From Streptomyces cacaoi (GTDB lineage Bacteria; Actinomycetota; Actinomycetes; Streptomycetales; Streptomycetaceae), in contig NZ_BJMM01000007.1 of the NCBI RefSeq assembly GCF_006539165.1, forward strand, positions 248,001 to 312,000: 64,000 nucleotides of DNA, read 5' to 3'. Positions 25,612 to 33,688 of this stretch are shown one piece after another. The first letter of the stretch is position 1. The number at the start of each line of letters is the position of its first letter. A program made the translations under genes and the position numbers. Under the pieces are notes generated by a model that was given only the letters and a program-made list of their open reading frames with translations, was not told the DNA's origin and ran no database searches.

Positions 25612-26843
25612 CAGTGCCCGGCCACGGTCCGTGCCCGGTACTCGGCGGGCGTGCGGTCGAGGTCGAGGTCGAGCATGCGGATGGCGTTGCCGCGCATCAG
25701 TTTGTAGACGGTCTCGTCGTCGAGTCCCTGGACGTGGTCGAGGGCGACCTGGCGGGTGTGCGGGAAGGTGGAGTCGACGTGCGGGTAGTCGGTCTCGAAG
25801 GTGGCGTTGTCGCGGCCGACGGCGTCCAGCGAGGCCACACCGTGTTTGTCGCGGAAGAAGCAGCAGTAGATCTGGCGGCGGTAGTAGGTGGAGGGCGGTT
25901 CGGGGATCAGGTCGCGGACGCCGCCCCAGGCGCGGTGTTCGGCCCACACGTCGTCGGCGCGTTCCAGGGCGTAGGGGACCCAGCCCATCTGTCCCTCGCT
26001 GTAGGCGAGCTTCAGCTGGGGGAACTTCACCAGGACGCCGCTGAAGAGGAAGTCCATCATCGAGGCCATGGCGTTGTTGAACGACAGCGACGCCTGCACG
26101 GCCGGCGGGGCGTCGGGGGAGGCCGCCGGCATCTGTGAGGAGGAACCGATGTGCATGTTGACGACGGTTCCGGTTTCCTCGCAGACGGCGAAGAACGGGT
26201 CCCAGTAGCCGGTGTGGATGCTGGGCAGGCCCAGATGTGTGGGCAGTTCGCTGAAGGTGACCGCGCGGACGCCGCGGGCGGCGTTGCGGCGGATCTCGGC
26301 CACGGCCAGGTCGACGTCCCACAGCGGGATGAGGCACAGGGGGATGAGCCGGCCGCCGGAGTCGCCGCACCACTCCTCGACCATCCAGTCGTTGTAGGCG
26401 CGGACACAGGCCAGGGCGACGTCCTTGTCGTGTGCCTCGGCGAAGGTCTGCCCGCAGAAGCGGGGGAAGGTCGGGAAGCACAGCGAGCCCTCGACGTGGT
26501 TGAGGTCCATGTCCTTGAGGCGCTCGGCCGGGTTCCAGCAGCCGGGGCGCATCTGTTCGCGGGTGATGCCCTCCAGCGTCATCTCGTCGCGGTCGAAACC
26601 GACGGCGGCGATGTTGCGCTTGTACGGGAACTGGAGGTCCTCGTAGATCCACCAGTCGGTGGGCGGTCCGTCCGGGTCCATGGAGATGCGGTACTTGCCG
26701 CCGACGTACTCCAGTTCGCCGATGCCGGCGGTGAGGGGCTTGGGCCCCTTGTCGCGGTGTTTTCTCGGCAGCCAGCTGTCGAAGAGATGCGCGGGTTCGA
26801 TCACGTGGTCGTCGACGCTGATGATGCGCGGCAGTTCGGTCAC
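25611..26843 (-). CDS. Amidohydrolase-family protein (TIM barrel, ACMSD-like)
   Basis: 410 residues of the amidohydrolase-2 group. N-terminus IISVDDHVIEPAHLFDSWLPRKH (the D-D-H variant of the first metal motif), then AVTFSELPTHLGLPSIHTGYWDPFF, NMHIGSSSQ (metal His) and ETDYPHVDSTFP (metal Asp). Relatives are decarboxylases or hydrolases of cyclic or unsaturated acids. GTG 26843 has GAGGGGGCGAAC upstream. It heads a tightly coupled operon with the two acyl-CoA dehydrogenases, so it probably acts on the same CoA ester or its precursor. Operator 7 overlaps its promoter. Confidence 0.9.
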   Translation of the reverse strand: MTELPRIISVDDHVIEPAHLFDSWLPRKHRDKGPKPLTAGIGELEYVGGKYRISMDPDGPPTDWWIYEDLQFPYKRNIAAVGFDRDEMTLEGITREQMRPGCWNPAERLKDMDLNHVEGSLCFPTFPRFCGQTFAEAHDKDVALACVRAYNDWMVEEWCGDSGGRLIPLCLIPLWDVDLAVAEIRRNAARGVRAVTFSELPTHLGLPSIHTGYWDPFFAVCEETGTVVNMHIGSSSQMPAASPDAPPAVQASLSFNNAMASMMDFLFSGVLVKFPQLKLAYSEGQMGWVPYALERADDVWAEHRAWGGVRDLIPEPPSTYYRRQIYCCFFRDKHGVASLDAVGRDNATFETDYPHVDSTFPHTRQVALDHVQGLDDETVYKLMRGNAIRMLDLDLDRTPAEYRARTVAGH

Positions 26844-26864
26844 CGGGTTCGCCCCCTCGGTTTT

Positions 26865-26879
26865 CTGATGCCCCGTCAG
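26865..26879. promoter_or_regulatory. Operator 7: CTGATG-CCC-CGTCAG
   Basis: One-mismatch copy of the motif, 22 bp upstream of the leftward amidohydrolase start and 65 bp from operator 8. The two sites flank a divergent promoter region of about 60 bp. Confidence 0.7.
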
Positions 26880-26942
26880 AAATGAGGCTAGCTCCGCGCC
26901 TCTGGACCGACAAGGCATGCCGCTCTACGCTTCCGGCGCTAC

Positions 26943-26957
26943 CTGACGGTTCGTCAG
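26943..26957. promoter_or_regulatory. Operator 8: TGACG-N3-CGTCA palindrome
   Basis: CTGACGGTTCGTCAG is fully symmetric and followed by TTC and then AGGAGG, the SD of the acyl-CoA ligase gene. With the operator this close to the SD the message must have a very short leader, or the repressor blocks just downstream of the start. Confidence 0.8.
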
Positions 26958-26971
26958 TTCAGGAGGCCGGA

Positions 26972-28531
26972 ATGTCCGCCGAGGCACACGCGCTCGCCCG
27001 CTCGCGCACCCTGTGGGAACTGCTCCGCCGCCGCGCCGCGCTCACCCCCGGCGCACCGGCCCTCATCCAGGCCGCCGACGACCCGGCGGACGACACCACG
27101 CTCACCTTCGGCGCCCTGCTCACCCGCGCCGAACGCACCGCGGCGGCGCTGTACGCGGACGGGGTGCGCCCCGGGGACACCGTCGCCTGGCAACTGCCCA
27201 CCCGCAGCGAGACGGTCGTGCTGTCGCTCGCCCTCGCCCGGCTCGGTGTGCGGCAGACGCCTCTCATACCGCATCTGCGCGACCGCGAGGTCGGCGATGC
27301 CCTCCGGGCGACCGGCGCACAGCTGTACGCGCATCCCGGCAGCTGGCGCGGTTTCGACTACGCCGCCCTGCACGCACGCGTCCGCGACGCGGCCGGCGGG
27401 CCCCGCGCCCTGCCCGTCGACGGCGCACTGCCGCAGAAGGACCCCGCACAGCTGCCGCCGGAACCGCGGGACGGCACAGAAGTGCGCTGGATCCACTGGA
27501 CGTCCGGGACGACCTCGCGCCCGCGCGGCGTCCTGCACACCGACCGCGGGCTGATCGCCGGCGGCGCCTGCCTGGCACACGCGCTGCGGCCCACCCCGCA
27601 CGACGTCGGCTCCATCGCCTTCCCCTACGCGCACATCGGCGGCCCCGACTACCTCGTCATGCTGCTGCTGTACGGCTTTCCCGCCGTCCTGTTCGAGCGG
27701 TTCGCGCTCCCGGACGCGCTGGACGGCTACCGGCGGCACGGGGTGACGACGGCGGGCGGCTCCACGGCCTTCTACGCGATGTTCCTCGCCGAGCAGCGCA
27801 AACAGCCCGGCCGCAAGCTGATCCCCACGCTGCGCCTCCTCGCGGGCGGCGGCGCCCCGCTTCCGCCGGAGCTGTACCACGAGGTCGTGGCCGAACTCGG
27901 CTGCGGCCTCGTGCACGGCTACGGGATGACCGAGGCCCCCATGATCACGATGGGCGATCCCGACGACACGCCACAGCTGTTGGCGACGACGGAGGGCCGC
28001 CCGCCGGACGCCATGGAGATCCGCGTCACGGGCCCCGACGGCAGCGTGCTGCCACCGGGCACGGAAGGCGATGTACGGCTGCGCGGAGAAGCCGTCTGCC
28101 AGGGCTATCTGGACGAGGAACAGACCCGGGCCGCCTTCGACGAGGACGGCTTCCTGCGCACAGGGGACCTCGGCAAGCTGCTGGAGAGCGGACATCTGGT
28201 ACTCACCGGCCGCAGCAAGGACATCATCATCCGCAAGGGGGAGAACATCTCGGCCAAGGAGATCGAGCAACTCCTCTACGAACACCCGGCGGTGGCCGAC
28301 GCAGCTGTGGTGGGTCTGCCGGACCGGGAACGGGGGGAGCGCGTCTGTGCCGTGGTGGAGCAGCCGGCAGCGGCTGAGCCGCTCGGCCTGGCCGAGGTGA
28401 CGGCATATCTGCGCGAGGCGGGCCTGGCGCCGTACAAACTGCCCGAGCAGCTGGAGGTGGTCGAGGCGCTGCCCCGCAACGAGACCTTGCGCAAGGTGCT
28501 CAAGTACCGGCTGCGCGAGCGCTTCGGGTGA
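26972..28531 (+). CDS. AMP-forming acyl-CoA synthetase/ligase (ANL superfamily)
   Basis: 519 residues. ANL motifs in order: HWTSGTTSRPRGVLHT (P-loop, about 173-188), GGSTAFYAMFL, GGGAPLPPELY, VHGYGMTEAP, RTGDLG, the hinge/A8 GRSKDIIIRKGENISAKEIE, and a C-terminal lysine in NETLRKVLKYRLR. The first loop is unusual (TSGTTSRPRG rather than TSGTTGxPKG). It activates a carboxylic acid with ATP and CoA, giving the region a second ligase beside the ADP-forming enzyme. SD AGGAGG at 26961. It is divergent from the amidohydrolase/ACAD operon with operators at both starts. Confidence 0.95.
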   Translation: MSAEAHALARSRTLWELLRRRAALTPGAPALIQAADDPADDTTLTFGALLTRAERTAAALYADGVRPGDTVAWQLPTRSETVVLSLALARLGVRQTPLIPHLRDREVGDALRATGAQLYAHPGSWRGFDYAALHARVRDAAGGPRALPVDGALPQKDPAQLPPEPRDGTEVRWIHWTSGTTSRPRGVLHTDRGLIAGGACLAHALRPTPHDVGSIAFPYAHIGGPDYLVMLLLYGFPAVLFERFALPDALDGYRRHGVTTAGGSTAFYAMFLAEQRKQPGRKLIPTLRLLAGGGAPLPPELYHEVVAELGCGLVHGYGMTEAPMITMGDPDDTPQLLATTEGRPPDAMEIRVTGPDGSVLPPGTEGDVRLRGEAVCQGYLDEEQTRAAFDEDGFLRTGDLGKLLESGHLVLTGRSKDIIIRKGENISAKEIEQLLYEHPAVADAAVVGLPDRERGERVCAVVEQPAAAEPLGLAEVTAYLREAGLAPYKLPEQLEVVEALPRNETLRKVLKYRLRERFG

Positions 28532-28549
28532 GCCACGGGCGCGCCGGGC

Positions 28550-28930
28550 TCAGGCCGTGAGCGGACCCGTGGCGGCGTGGTCGGCGGTGGCGGAGTCGAG
28601 GTCCGGATAGCAGTCGAAGAGCCGGCGTACGCCCAGCGCGGCCAGCACACGGTTGACGTGCGAGCCGTCCACCGCGCCCTGGGCCGGCAGGATCAGCCGC
28701 AGCCGGCCGGCGCACGAGCGCATCAGCCGCCGCGAGGCGATCAGGACACCCACCCCGCTGGAGTCGCAGAACAGGACCTCGGACAGGTCCAGCACGAGGC
28801 TGTGCCGGCCCTCGGCCACGGCATCGTGCACGTGCTGCCGCACAGCGGGCGAGGTCACCAGGTCGAGCTCACCGGAGACCCGGAGCACGGCCCACTGGCC
28901 CCGCTCCTCCTCCAGCACCTTCAAAGACAC
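28550..28930 (-). CDS. STAS-domain anti-anti-sigma factor
   Basis: 126 residues. VLRVSGELDLVTSPAVRQHV and the phosphorylation loop LVLDLSEVLFCDSSGVGVLIASRRLM show a SpoIIAA/RsbV-type STAS domain; the serine in CDSSG is the expected kinase target. GTG 28930 follows GAAGGGGATG. Convergent with the ligase gene and divergent from the ECF sigma gene. The same pairing (STAS next to this ECF sigma) is what I recall for SCO4410/SCO4409. It is not part of the catabolic set. Confidence 0.92.
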   Translation of the reverse strand: MSLKVLEEERGQWAVLRVSGELDLVTSPAVRQHVHDAVAEGRHSLVLDLSEVLFCDSSGVGVLIASRRLMRSCAGRLRLILPAQGAVDGSHVNRVLAALGVRRLFDCYPDLDSATADHAATGPLTA

Positions 28931-29468
28931 GCCCGCATCCCCTTCATCTGCCCTGTGGTTCCGCTCGGGTACCCGTCGCCGGCGCCCGGCCCGGCAGGCC
29001 GTTGCCCGCGGTCCGGGCCCACAGCCTTCGGCTGCCCGGCCGCCCCCCGGCAAAACTGGTCCCTGAGAACGACCCTAAGCCGTCCGCAGGTCGCAGGCGC
29101 GGGGCTCCCGGTCACACCGCGATAACTCTCGGCACCCTCGTGCACCCCCGTGCACTCTCGGCACCCCGTGCACTCTCGGAACTCCCCACACTCTCGGCCA
29201 ATTCCCATGCCCCTCCGCCCCGTCCGCTCTGTCCACCCCGTCCGCCCCGTCCACCCCGGGACAACCGGCAGTCGACGGTGCGATGAGTGACCAAACCACC
29301 ACTCTCGGCCACAACTACCCGGCGCACATTGCCGCAAAGGGGCGTGCGCTGTCAGCCGGTCGCACTACATTCGAGGTGCTGAGGAGCGCGCAGGCGGAAC
29401 GGACGACCGGGCCGCTGATCCGCGGGGGCGGGCAGCGGCAGCACCGAGGGCTGGGAGCGGGAGCCACC
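28931..29468. other. Intergenic region with repeated ACTCTCGG motif
   Basis: 538 bp between the divergent STAS and sigma genes. It holds five exact copies of ACTCTCGG at 29125, 29154, 29172, 29190 and 29301 (three of them 18 bp apart), then a pyrimidine-rich stretch of GTCC(A/G)CCCC-type units at about 29210-29260. I saw no gene. The sigma frame is open further upstream but lacks coding character there. Confidence 0.55.
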
Positions 29469-30236
29469 ATGGCGAAGGACACAGCACCGCGCTGGGACCG
29501 GAAGATGCAGCAGCGCCTCGCGCGCGGCGAAGAGGCGGCGCTGGGCGAGCTGTACGACCGCTTCGCCTCCCTTGTGCACGGCCTCGCCCACCGGGTCCTG
29601 GACGACGACGAGGCAGCGGCCCGCGCCACACGCGAGGTGTTCGCACACGTCTGGGAGAACCCGGACTCCTTCGACCCCCGCGAGGGGCCCCTGCGTTCCT
29701 GGATCGCCGCGCTCACCCAGCGCGTCGCCACCGGGCGGCTGCGGCAGCGGCAGCGCGGCGCAGGACCGTACTCGCCGCAACAGGCCGAGCGCATCGAGGA
29801 GAAGGTCAGGGCGGCGCAGACGGCGGCACGCGCCGACTACATCGTCACCTCCATGCCGGTCTCCCTGCGGGCCGCACTGGAGCTGGCCTACTTCGAGCGC
29901 CACGACTACCGGGAGGCCGCACAGCAGCTCGGCGTCACCGAGGACGAGGCCCGGCGCCGGCTGCGGCTGGGCCTGCAACTGCTGTCCTCGGCCGTGACCC
30001 ACCCGGCGGGCCCGCCCCTGCCCGGAGGGGCAGCGCCGACGACGGCCCACCCCGAACCGGAAGGGCTCCCGCCCGACGGGGCGCACCGCGATCCGGGAAG
30101 CCGGTGGACGGCCGGGGACGCCGGGGACGCCCGGAGTGCGGACGGCACAGGGAGCGCGGGAAGCGCCGGTGCCGCGGGGAACGAGGGTGTGGCCGGGAGC
30201 GCCCCCACGGCGAGTCGGCGCGGGGCCGGGCGATGA
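29469..30236 (+). CDS. ECF-type RNA polymerase sigma factor
   Basis: 255 residues. Sigma region 2 (RLARGEEAALGELYDRFASLVHGLAHRVLDDDEAAARATREVFAHVWENPDSF in outline) and region 4 (MPVSLRAALELAYFERHDYREAAQQLGVTEDEARRRLR in outline) are clear. The last about 85 residues are an unconserved Pro/Gly/Ala tail. ATG 29469 (MAKDTAPRW) is preceded by GAGCGGGAG. The stop overlaps the anti-sigma ATG by 4 bp (ATGA), so the two products are made in balance. The upstream ACTCTCGG array may be its control region. Confidence 0.9.
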   Translation: MAKDTAPRWDRKMQQRLARGEEAALGELYDRFASLVHGLAHRVLDDDEAAARATREVFAHVWENPDSFDPREGPLRSWIAALTQRVATGRLRQRQRGAGPYSPQQAERIEEKVRAAQTAARADYIVTSMPVSLRAALELAYFERHDYREAAQQLGVTEDEARRRLRLGLQLLSSAVTHPAGPPLPGGAAPTTAHPEPEGLPPDGAHRDPGSRWTAGDAGDARSADGTGSAGSAGAAGNEGVAGSAPTASRRGAGR

Positions 30237-31711
30237 GCGGGCACGGGCGGCACGGAGGACGCGGGCAGCACGGAGACCGCGGAGGCCACGGGGATCGCGG
30301 AGACCACGGGGACCATCGAGGCCACAGGGACCATGGGAACCACGGCGGGCACATCGGGCACAGCGGCCACGGCGAGGCGGACGGTGGTCCGCACCCGGTG
30401 CCTGGCGCGCCCTCGCGGGACGGGCCGGACGCCCCGGGGTACGGCCACGCCGTCCTCAAGTCGCTCCTCGGGGCGTGGGCGCTGGCCGCTTGTTCACCGG
30501 AGGAGACGGCGGCCGTCGAGGCACATCTGACCGACTGCGCCCCGTGCGCGGACGAGGCGGTGCGGCTGCGCGACGCGGTCGGCCTGCTGCACGCCGAGGA
30601 CAGCCTCGATCTCGATCCGGGACTGCGCTCCCAGGTGCTGGAGGGCTGCCTGGACCGGCGTCCCGCCCGGATCCCGGTCCCGCACTGGGCCGCGCCGTAC
30701 GAGGCGGAGACGGCACGGTTGGACGCACTGCTGCGCGACATGGCGGACGAGGAGTGGCGCGCGCCGGTGCGGCTGCGCTGGTTCGACGGCGAGGGCGAGA
30801 CGGAGCGGGAGGCCACCGTCGCCCAGCTGCTGGGGCATCTGTACGCGGTCGACGGGGCGGTCGCCGCGGCGCTGGGCCTGCCCGATCCGCTCGCCGGGCC
30901 GGGCGGACCGCGCTCGTCGCCGGAACGGAACGCCGGCCCGGTCGACCTCGTCCACGGCCCGGTGGCGCGCACCGAGGCGTACTGGGCGCTCGACACGGCG
31001 GCGCACCACTCCGCCGAGGCACGCACGCCGTGGCGGGAGCAGAGCCGGGCCGTCGTCCGCCACGTCAGCTATGCGCAGAGCGATGCCACGGGCGGTGCCG
31101 CGGGCGGCGCGCGGCCCGGAGCCGCCGGGAGCCGGCGCCGCACCGGCCCGTCCGGCGGCGCCCGGGGCGGCGGGGCCGTGGGCGAGGCGGGGAACGGCAC
31201 GGGAGCGGGCGACCGGTCCGCGCTGCCCGTCGGCTACGGGGAGTTCACGCTGCCGCTGCACGACGCCCTGCTCGACCGCGCCTTCGAATGCTGGAAGCAC
31301 GCCGAGGACATCGCGGACGCCGTGGACTACCCCTACGGCCCGCCGGTGGCGGCCCATCTGAACCTGCTGGTCGATCTCGCCGCCCGGCGGCTGCCGGACG
31401 CCCTGGCAGGACGCCGCCGCGCGGGTCTCGCCGGGCCGCCCGGCACGCTGGCACCGGCCGGGGCGCCCGGTCGCACCCTCCGCCTGGAAGTGGAGGGCGA
31501 GGGCGGAGGCGACTGGTACGTCCCGCTCGACTCGCCGGCGGCCCGGCCGTCGCCGGACCACCAGGTGGCCCATGTGGCCCTGGACACACTGGAGTTCTGC
31601 CAGCTGGCCGCCGGGCACGTCCCACCGCTGGAGGCGGCCGTCGGGGAGGACGGGGACCGGGAGGCGATCCGCGAGGTCCTGTACGCGGTGGCGTCGCTCT
31701 CCCGCCTCTGA
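30233..31711 (+). CDS. Zinc-finger anti-sigma factor fused to a maleylpyruvate-isomerase-like domain
   Basis: 492 residues. The first about 50 are a His/Gly/Asp repeat (HGGRGQHGDRGGHGDRGDHG and so on). Then comes a ZAS-type zinc finger, EAHLTDCAPC (H-x3-C-x2-C) within LLGAWALAACSPEETAAVEAHL, followed by a mycothiol-dependent MDMPI/DinB-like helical domain (YEAETARLDALLRDMADEEWRAP; VAQLLGHLYAVDGAVAAALGL; HDALLDRAFECWKHAEDIADAV). It should hold the overlapping ECF sigma factor inactive. The MDMPI part suggests sensing of thiol or metal state (inference). No transmembrane helix was seen, so it is soluble. Confidence 0.88.
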   Translation: MSGHGRHGGRGQHGDRGGHGDRGDHGDHRGHRDHGNHGGHIGHSGHGEADGGPHPVPGAPSRDGPDAPGYGHAVLKSLLGAWALAACSPEETAAVEAHLTDCAPCADEAVRLRDAVGLLHAEDSLDLDPGLRSQVLEGCLDRRPARIPVPHWAAPYEAETARLDALLRDMADEEWRAPVRLRWFDGEGETEREATVAQLLGHLYAVDGAVAAALGLPDPLAGPGGPRSSPERNAGPVDLVHGPVARTEAYWALDTAAHHSAEARTPWREQSRAVVRHVSYAQSDATGGAAGGARPGAAGSRRRTGPSGGARGGGAVGEAGNGTGAGDRSALPVGYGEFTLPLHDALLDRAFECWKHAEDIADAVDYPYGPPVAAHLNLLVDLAARRLPDALAGRRRAGLAGPPGTLAPAGAPGRTLRLEVEGEGGGDWYVPLDSPAARPSPDHQVAHVALDTLEFCQLAAGHVPPLEAAVGEDGDREAIREVLYAVASLSRL

Positions 31712-31810
31712 GCAGCCCGGCGCGCCGAGACTCCGACCGGGCTGCCCGGCAGGGGGCCGGGCGGCAGGCGCGGCCGTCAGAAGGCGGTGCGGCAGGCGGG
31801 AGGCGGGTGG

Positions 31811-31928
31811 GAGGCGCGGACGCCGGAAGGCCGGGAGGCGGGCGGGAGGCGCGGGCGCCGGAAGGCCGGGAGTCAGGCGTCAGGCGTCAGGCACGGACAC
31901 CGGAAAGCCGGGAGGCAGGCGTCAGGCG
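31811..31928. repeat. Imperfect tandem repeat between convergent genes
   Basis: Three copies of a unit of about 35-42 bp with the core ACGCCGGAAGGCCGGGAG, followed by runs of GTCAGGC. Copies begin near 31811, 31845 and 31888. The last copy ends at the purU stop codon. It fills the gap between the convergent anti-sigma and purU genes. Confidence 0.6.
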
Positions 31929-32890
31929 AAGACGACGGTGCGGTGGCCGTTGAGCAGCACCCGGTGCTCGCTGTGCCACTTCACCGCGCGCGCCAGCGCC
32001 TGGCACTCCACGTCCCGGCCGACGGCGACGAGCTGCTCGGGGGTGACCTGGTGGCTCACCCGCTCGACCTCCTGCTCGATGATCGGGCCCTCGTCCAGAT
32101 CGGCCGTCACATAGTGCGCCGTCGCACCGATCAGCTTGACCCCGCGCGCGTGCGCCTGGTGGTACGGCTTGGCGCCCTTGAAGCTCGGCAGGAAGGAGTG
32201 ATGGATGTTGATGATCCGCCCGGAGAGGCGCTTGCACAGATTATCCGAGATGATCTGCATGTAGCGCGCGAGGACGACCAGTTCGACGTTCTCGTCCTCG
32301 ACGAGCCGCAGCAGTCGCTCCTCGGCCTCCTCCTTGGTGTCCTTCGTCACCGGAATGTGGTGGAAGGGGATGCCGTAGGAGCCGGCGAGCTCCTCGAAGT
32401 CCGTGTGGTTGGAGACCACCGCGGCGATCTCCACGGGCAGCGCCCCGATCCGCGAGCGGAAGAGGAGGTCGTTCAGGCAGTGCCCGAACTTGCTGACCAT
32501 CAGCAGCACACGCATCTTGCGTTCGGCACGGTGGATCTGCCAGTCCATCCGGAAGGACTCGCCCACGGCGGAGAAGCTCGCCCGCAGCTGTTCCACCGTG
32601 ACATTGCCGCTGAAGTGGACACGCATGAAGAAGAGCCCGGTGTCGGGGTCGCCGAACTGCTGGCTGTCCTCGATGTTGCAGCCGGTCATGAACAGATAGC
32701 TGGACACGGCGTGGACGATGCCCTTGGTGTCCGGGCACGACAGCGTGAGCACGAACTGCCCGCTCTGCCCTTTTTCTCCAGACTGCTCCGCACCCTCCGC
32801 GTGACCTGCATGCCCTGCATGTCCCCCATGACCCGTTCGCTCCTCGTGAACGGTTCCGGCGGTGGTGGCGGGGATGTGCGACTGGCTCAT
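31922..32890 (-). CDS. purU: Formyltetrahydrofolate deformylase
   Basis: 322 residues. An N-terminal ACT domain (FVLTLSCPDTKGIVHAVSSYLFMTG) and a C-terminal formyltransferase fold: MRVLLMVSKFGHCLNDLLFR, NHTDFEELAGSYGIPFHHIPV, NIHHSFLPSFKGAKPYHQA with the catalytic His, and the Asp in YVTADLDEGPIIEQEV. It hydrolyses 10-formyl-THF to THF and formate, balancing one-carbon pools. The first about 45 residues are a non-conserved extension with a GHGGHAGHAGHAEG repeat, like the His-rich tail of the neighbouring anti-sigma protein. Conserved core gene. Confidence 0.96.
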   Translation of the reverse strand: MSQSHIPATTAGTVHEERTGHGGHAGHAGHAEGAEQSGEKGQSGQFVLTLSCPDTKGIVHAVSSYLFMTGCNIEDSQQFGDPDTGLFFMRVHFSGNVTVEQLRASFSAVGESFRMDWQIHRAERKMRVLLMVSKFGHCLNDLLFRSRIGALPVEIAAVVSNHTDFEELAGSYGIPFHHIPVTKDTKEEAEERLLRLVEDENVELVVLARYMQIISDNLCKRLSGRIINIHHSFLPSFKGAKPYHQAHARGVKLIGATAHYVTADLDEGPIIEQEVERVSHQVTPEQLVAVGRDVECQALARAVKWHSEHRVLLNGHRTVVFA

Positions 32891-33042
32891 GGTTCAAGCC
32901 TGGCACATCCGCGGCGGTGCCCCGTCCGCACCGTCCGCCCCATCGGCCCCGTACGGAACCGGAACGGGACGGACACTCGGGCGGCGCGGAACCGGAACAA
33001 GGCGAACGCTCGGACAGCCCGGGACCGGAGCAGGGCGGACGC

Positions 33043-33540
33043 TCAGGCAGCGCGAAGCATGATCGCCAACACTTCGAGGGAGCGCGGGGCTTCGTCCGGA
33101 TCCTCGCCGTCGTTCGTGGCCAGCGTCACATGCGCCTCGCGGGCCGCCTGCACGGCCTCCGGCCAGGACTGGTGCTCCAGGTAGGCGGCCGCCGGGGCGT
33201 CGGCGCCGACCTGGTGCAGGATGCGCAGCACCCGCAGCACCGCCGCGTCGACGAGGGCGGCCTCCTGTGCGTCCCGGAAGATCGTGCCGACGTACTTCTC
33301 CGCCGACCAGTTGTCCAGCCAGGTGTCCTCGACCAGACGGTAGACGGCATCAGTGACATCGCCGTAGCCGGGCCGCCCCGCCAGCCAGCACTCCTGCTGG
33401 AACGCCGGGTCGGAGAGCATGTGCAGCGCCGAGCGCACATTGGCGCGCCAGCGCCACCAGGGCACGTCGTTGACAGGCATGGAGCCCATGGTGGTGGAAC
33501 GACGCCCACGCCGGGAAGACTTCGCGGAACCTTGCTGCAT
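33043..33540 (-). CDS. SCO4402-family conserved protein
   Basis: About 165 residues of a small protein conserved in streptomycetes. Recognised from VPWWRWRANVRSALHMLSDP, GYGDVTDAVYRLVEDTWLDNW, SAEKYVGTIFRDAQEA and LRVLRILHQVG. It is mostly helical, with no signal peptide or catalytic motif. I know of no assigned function. Start uncertain: ATG 33540 (MQQGSAKSS) keeps a basic leader, while ATG 33480 (MPVNDV) begins at the conserved part. It lies beside purU, an arrangement I recall from S. coelicolor. Confidence 0.8.
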   Translation of the reverse strand: MQQGSAKSSRRGRRSTTMGSMPVNDVPWWRWRANVRSALHMLSDPAFQQECWLAGRPGYGDVTDAVYRLVEDTWLDNWSAEKYVGTIFRDAQEAALVDAAVLRVLRILHQVGADAPAAAYLEHQSWPEAVQAAREAHVTLATNDGEDPDEAPRSLEVLAIMLRAA

Positions 33541-33688
33541 GGTCATCGACCATACGTTCCGGCTCCGGGACACCCGTGCGGCCCCTGCCCGCAGCGCTCA
33601 TCCGCCCGGCACCGGCGGGGCACCGGCACACCGACGGCACCGCACCGGCACCGGCACAGGACGGAAGAGAGCGGGCCCGGACCGCGCC

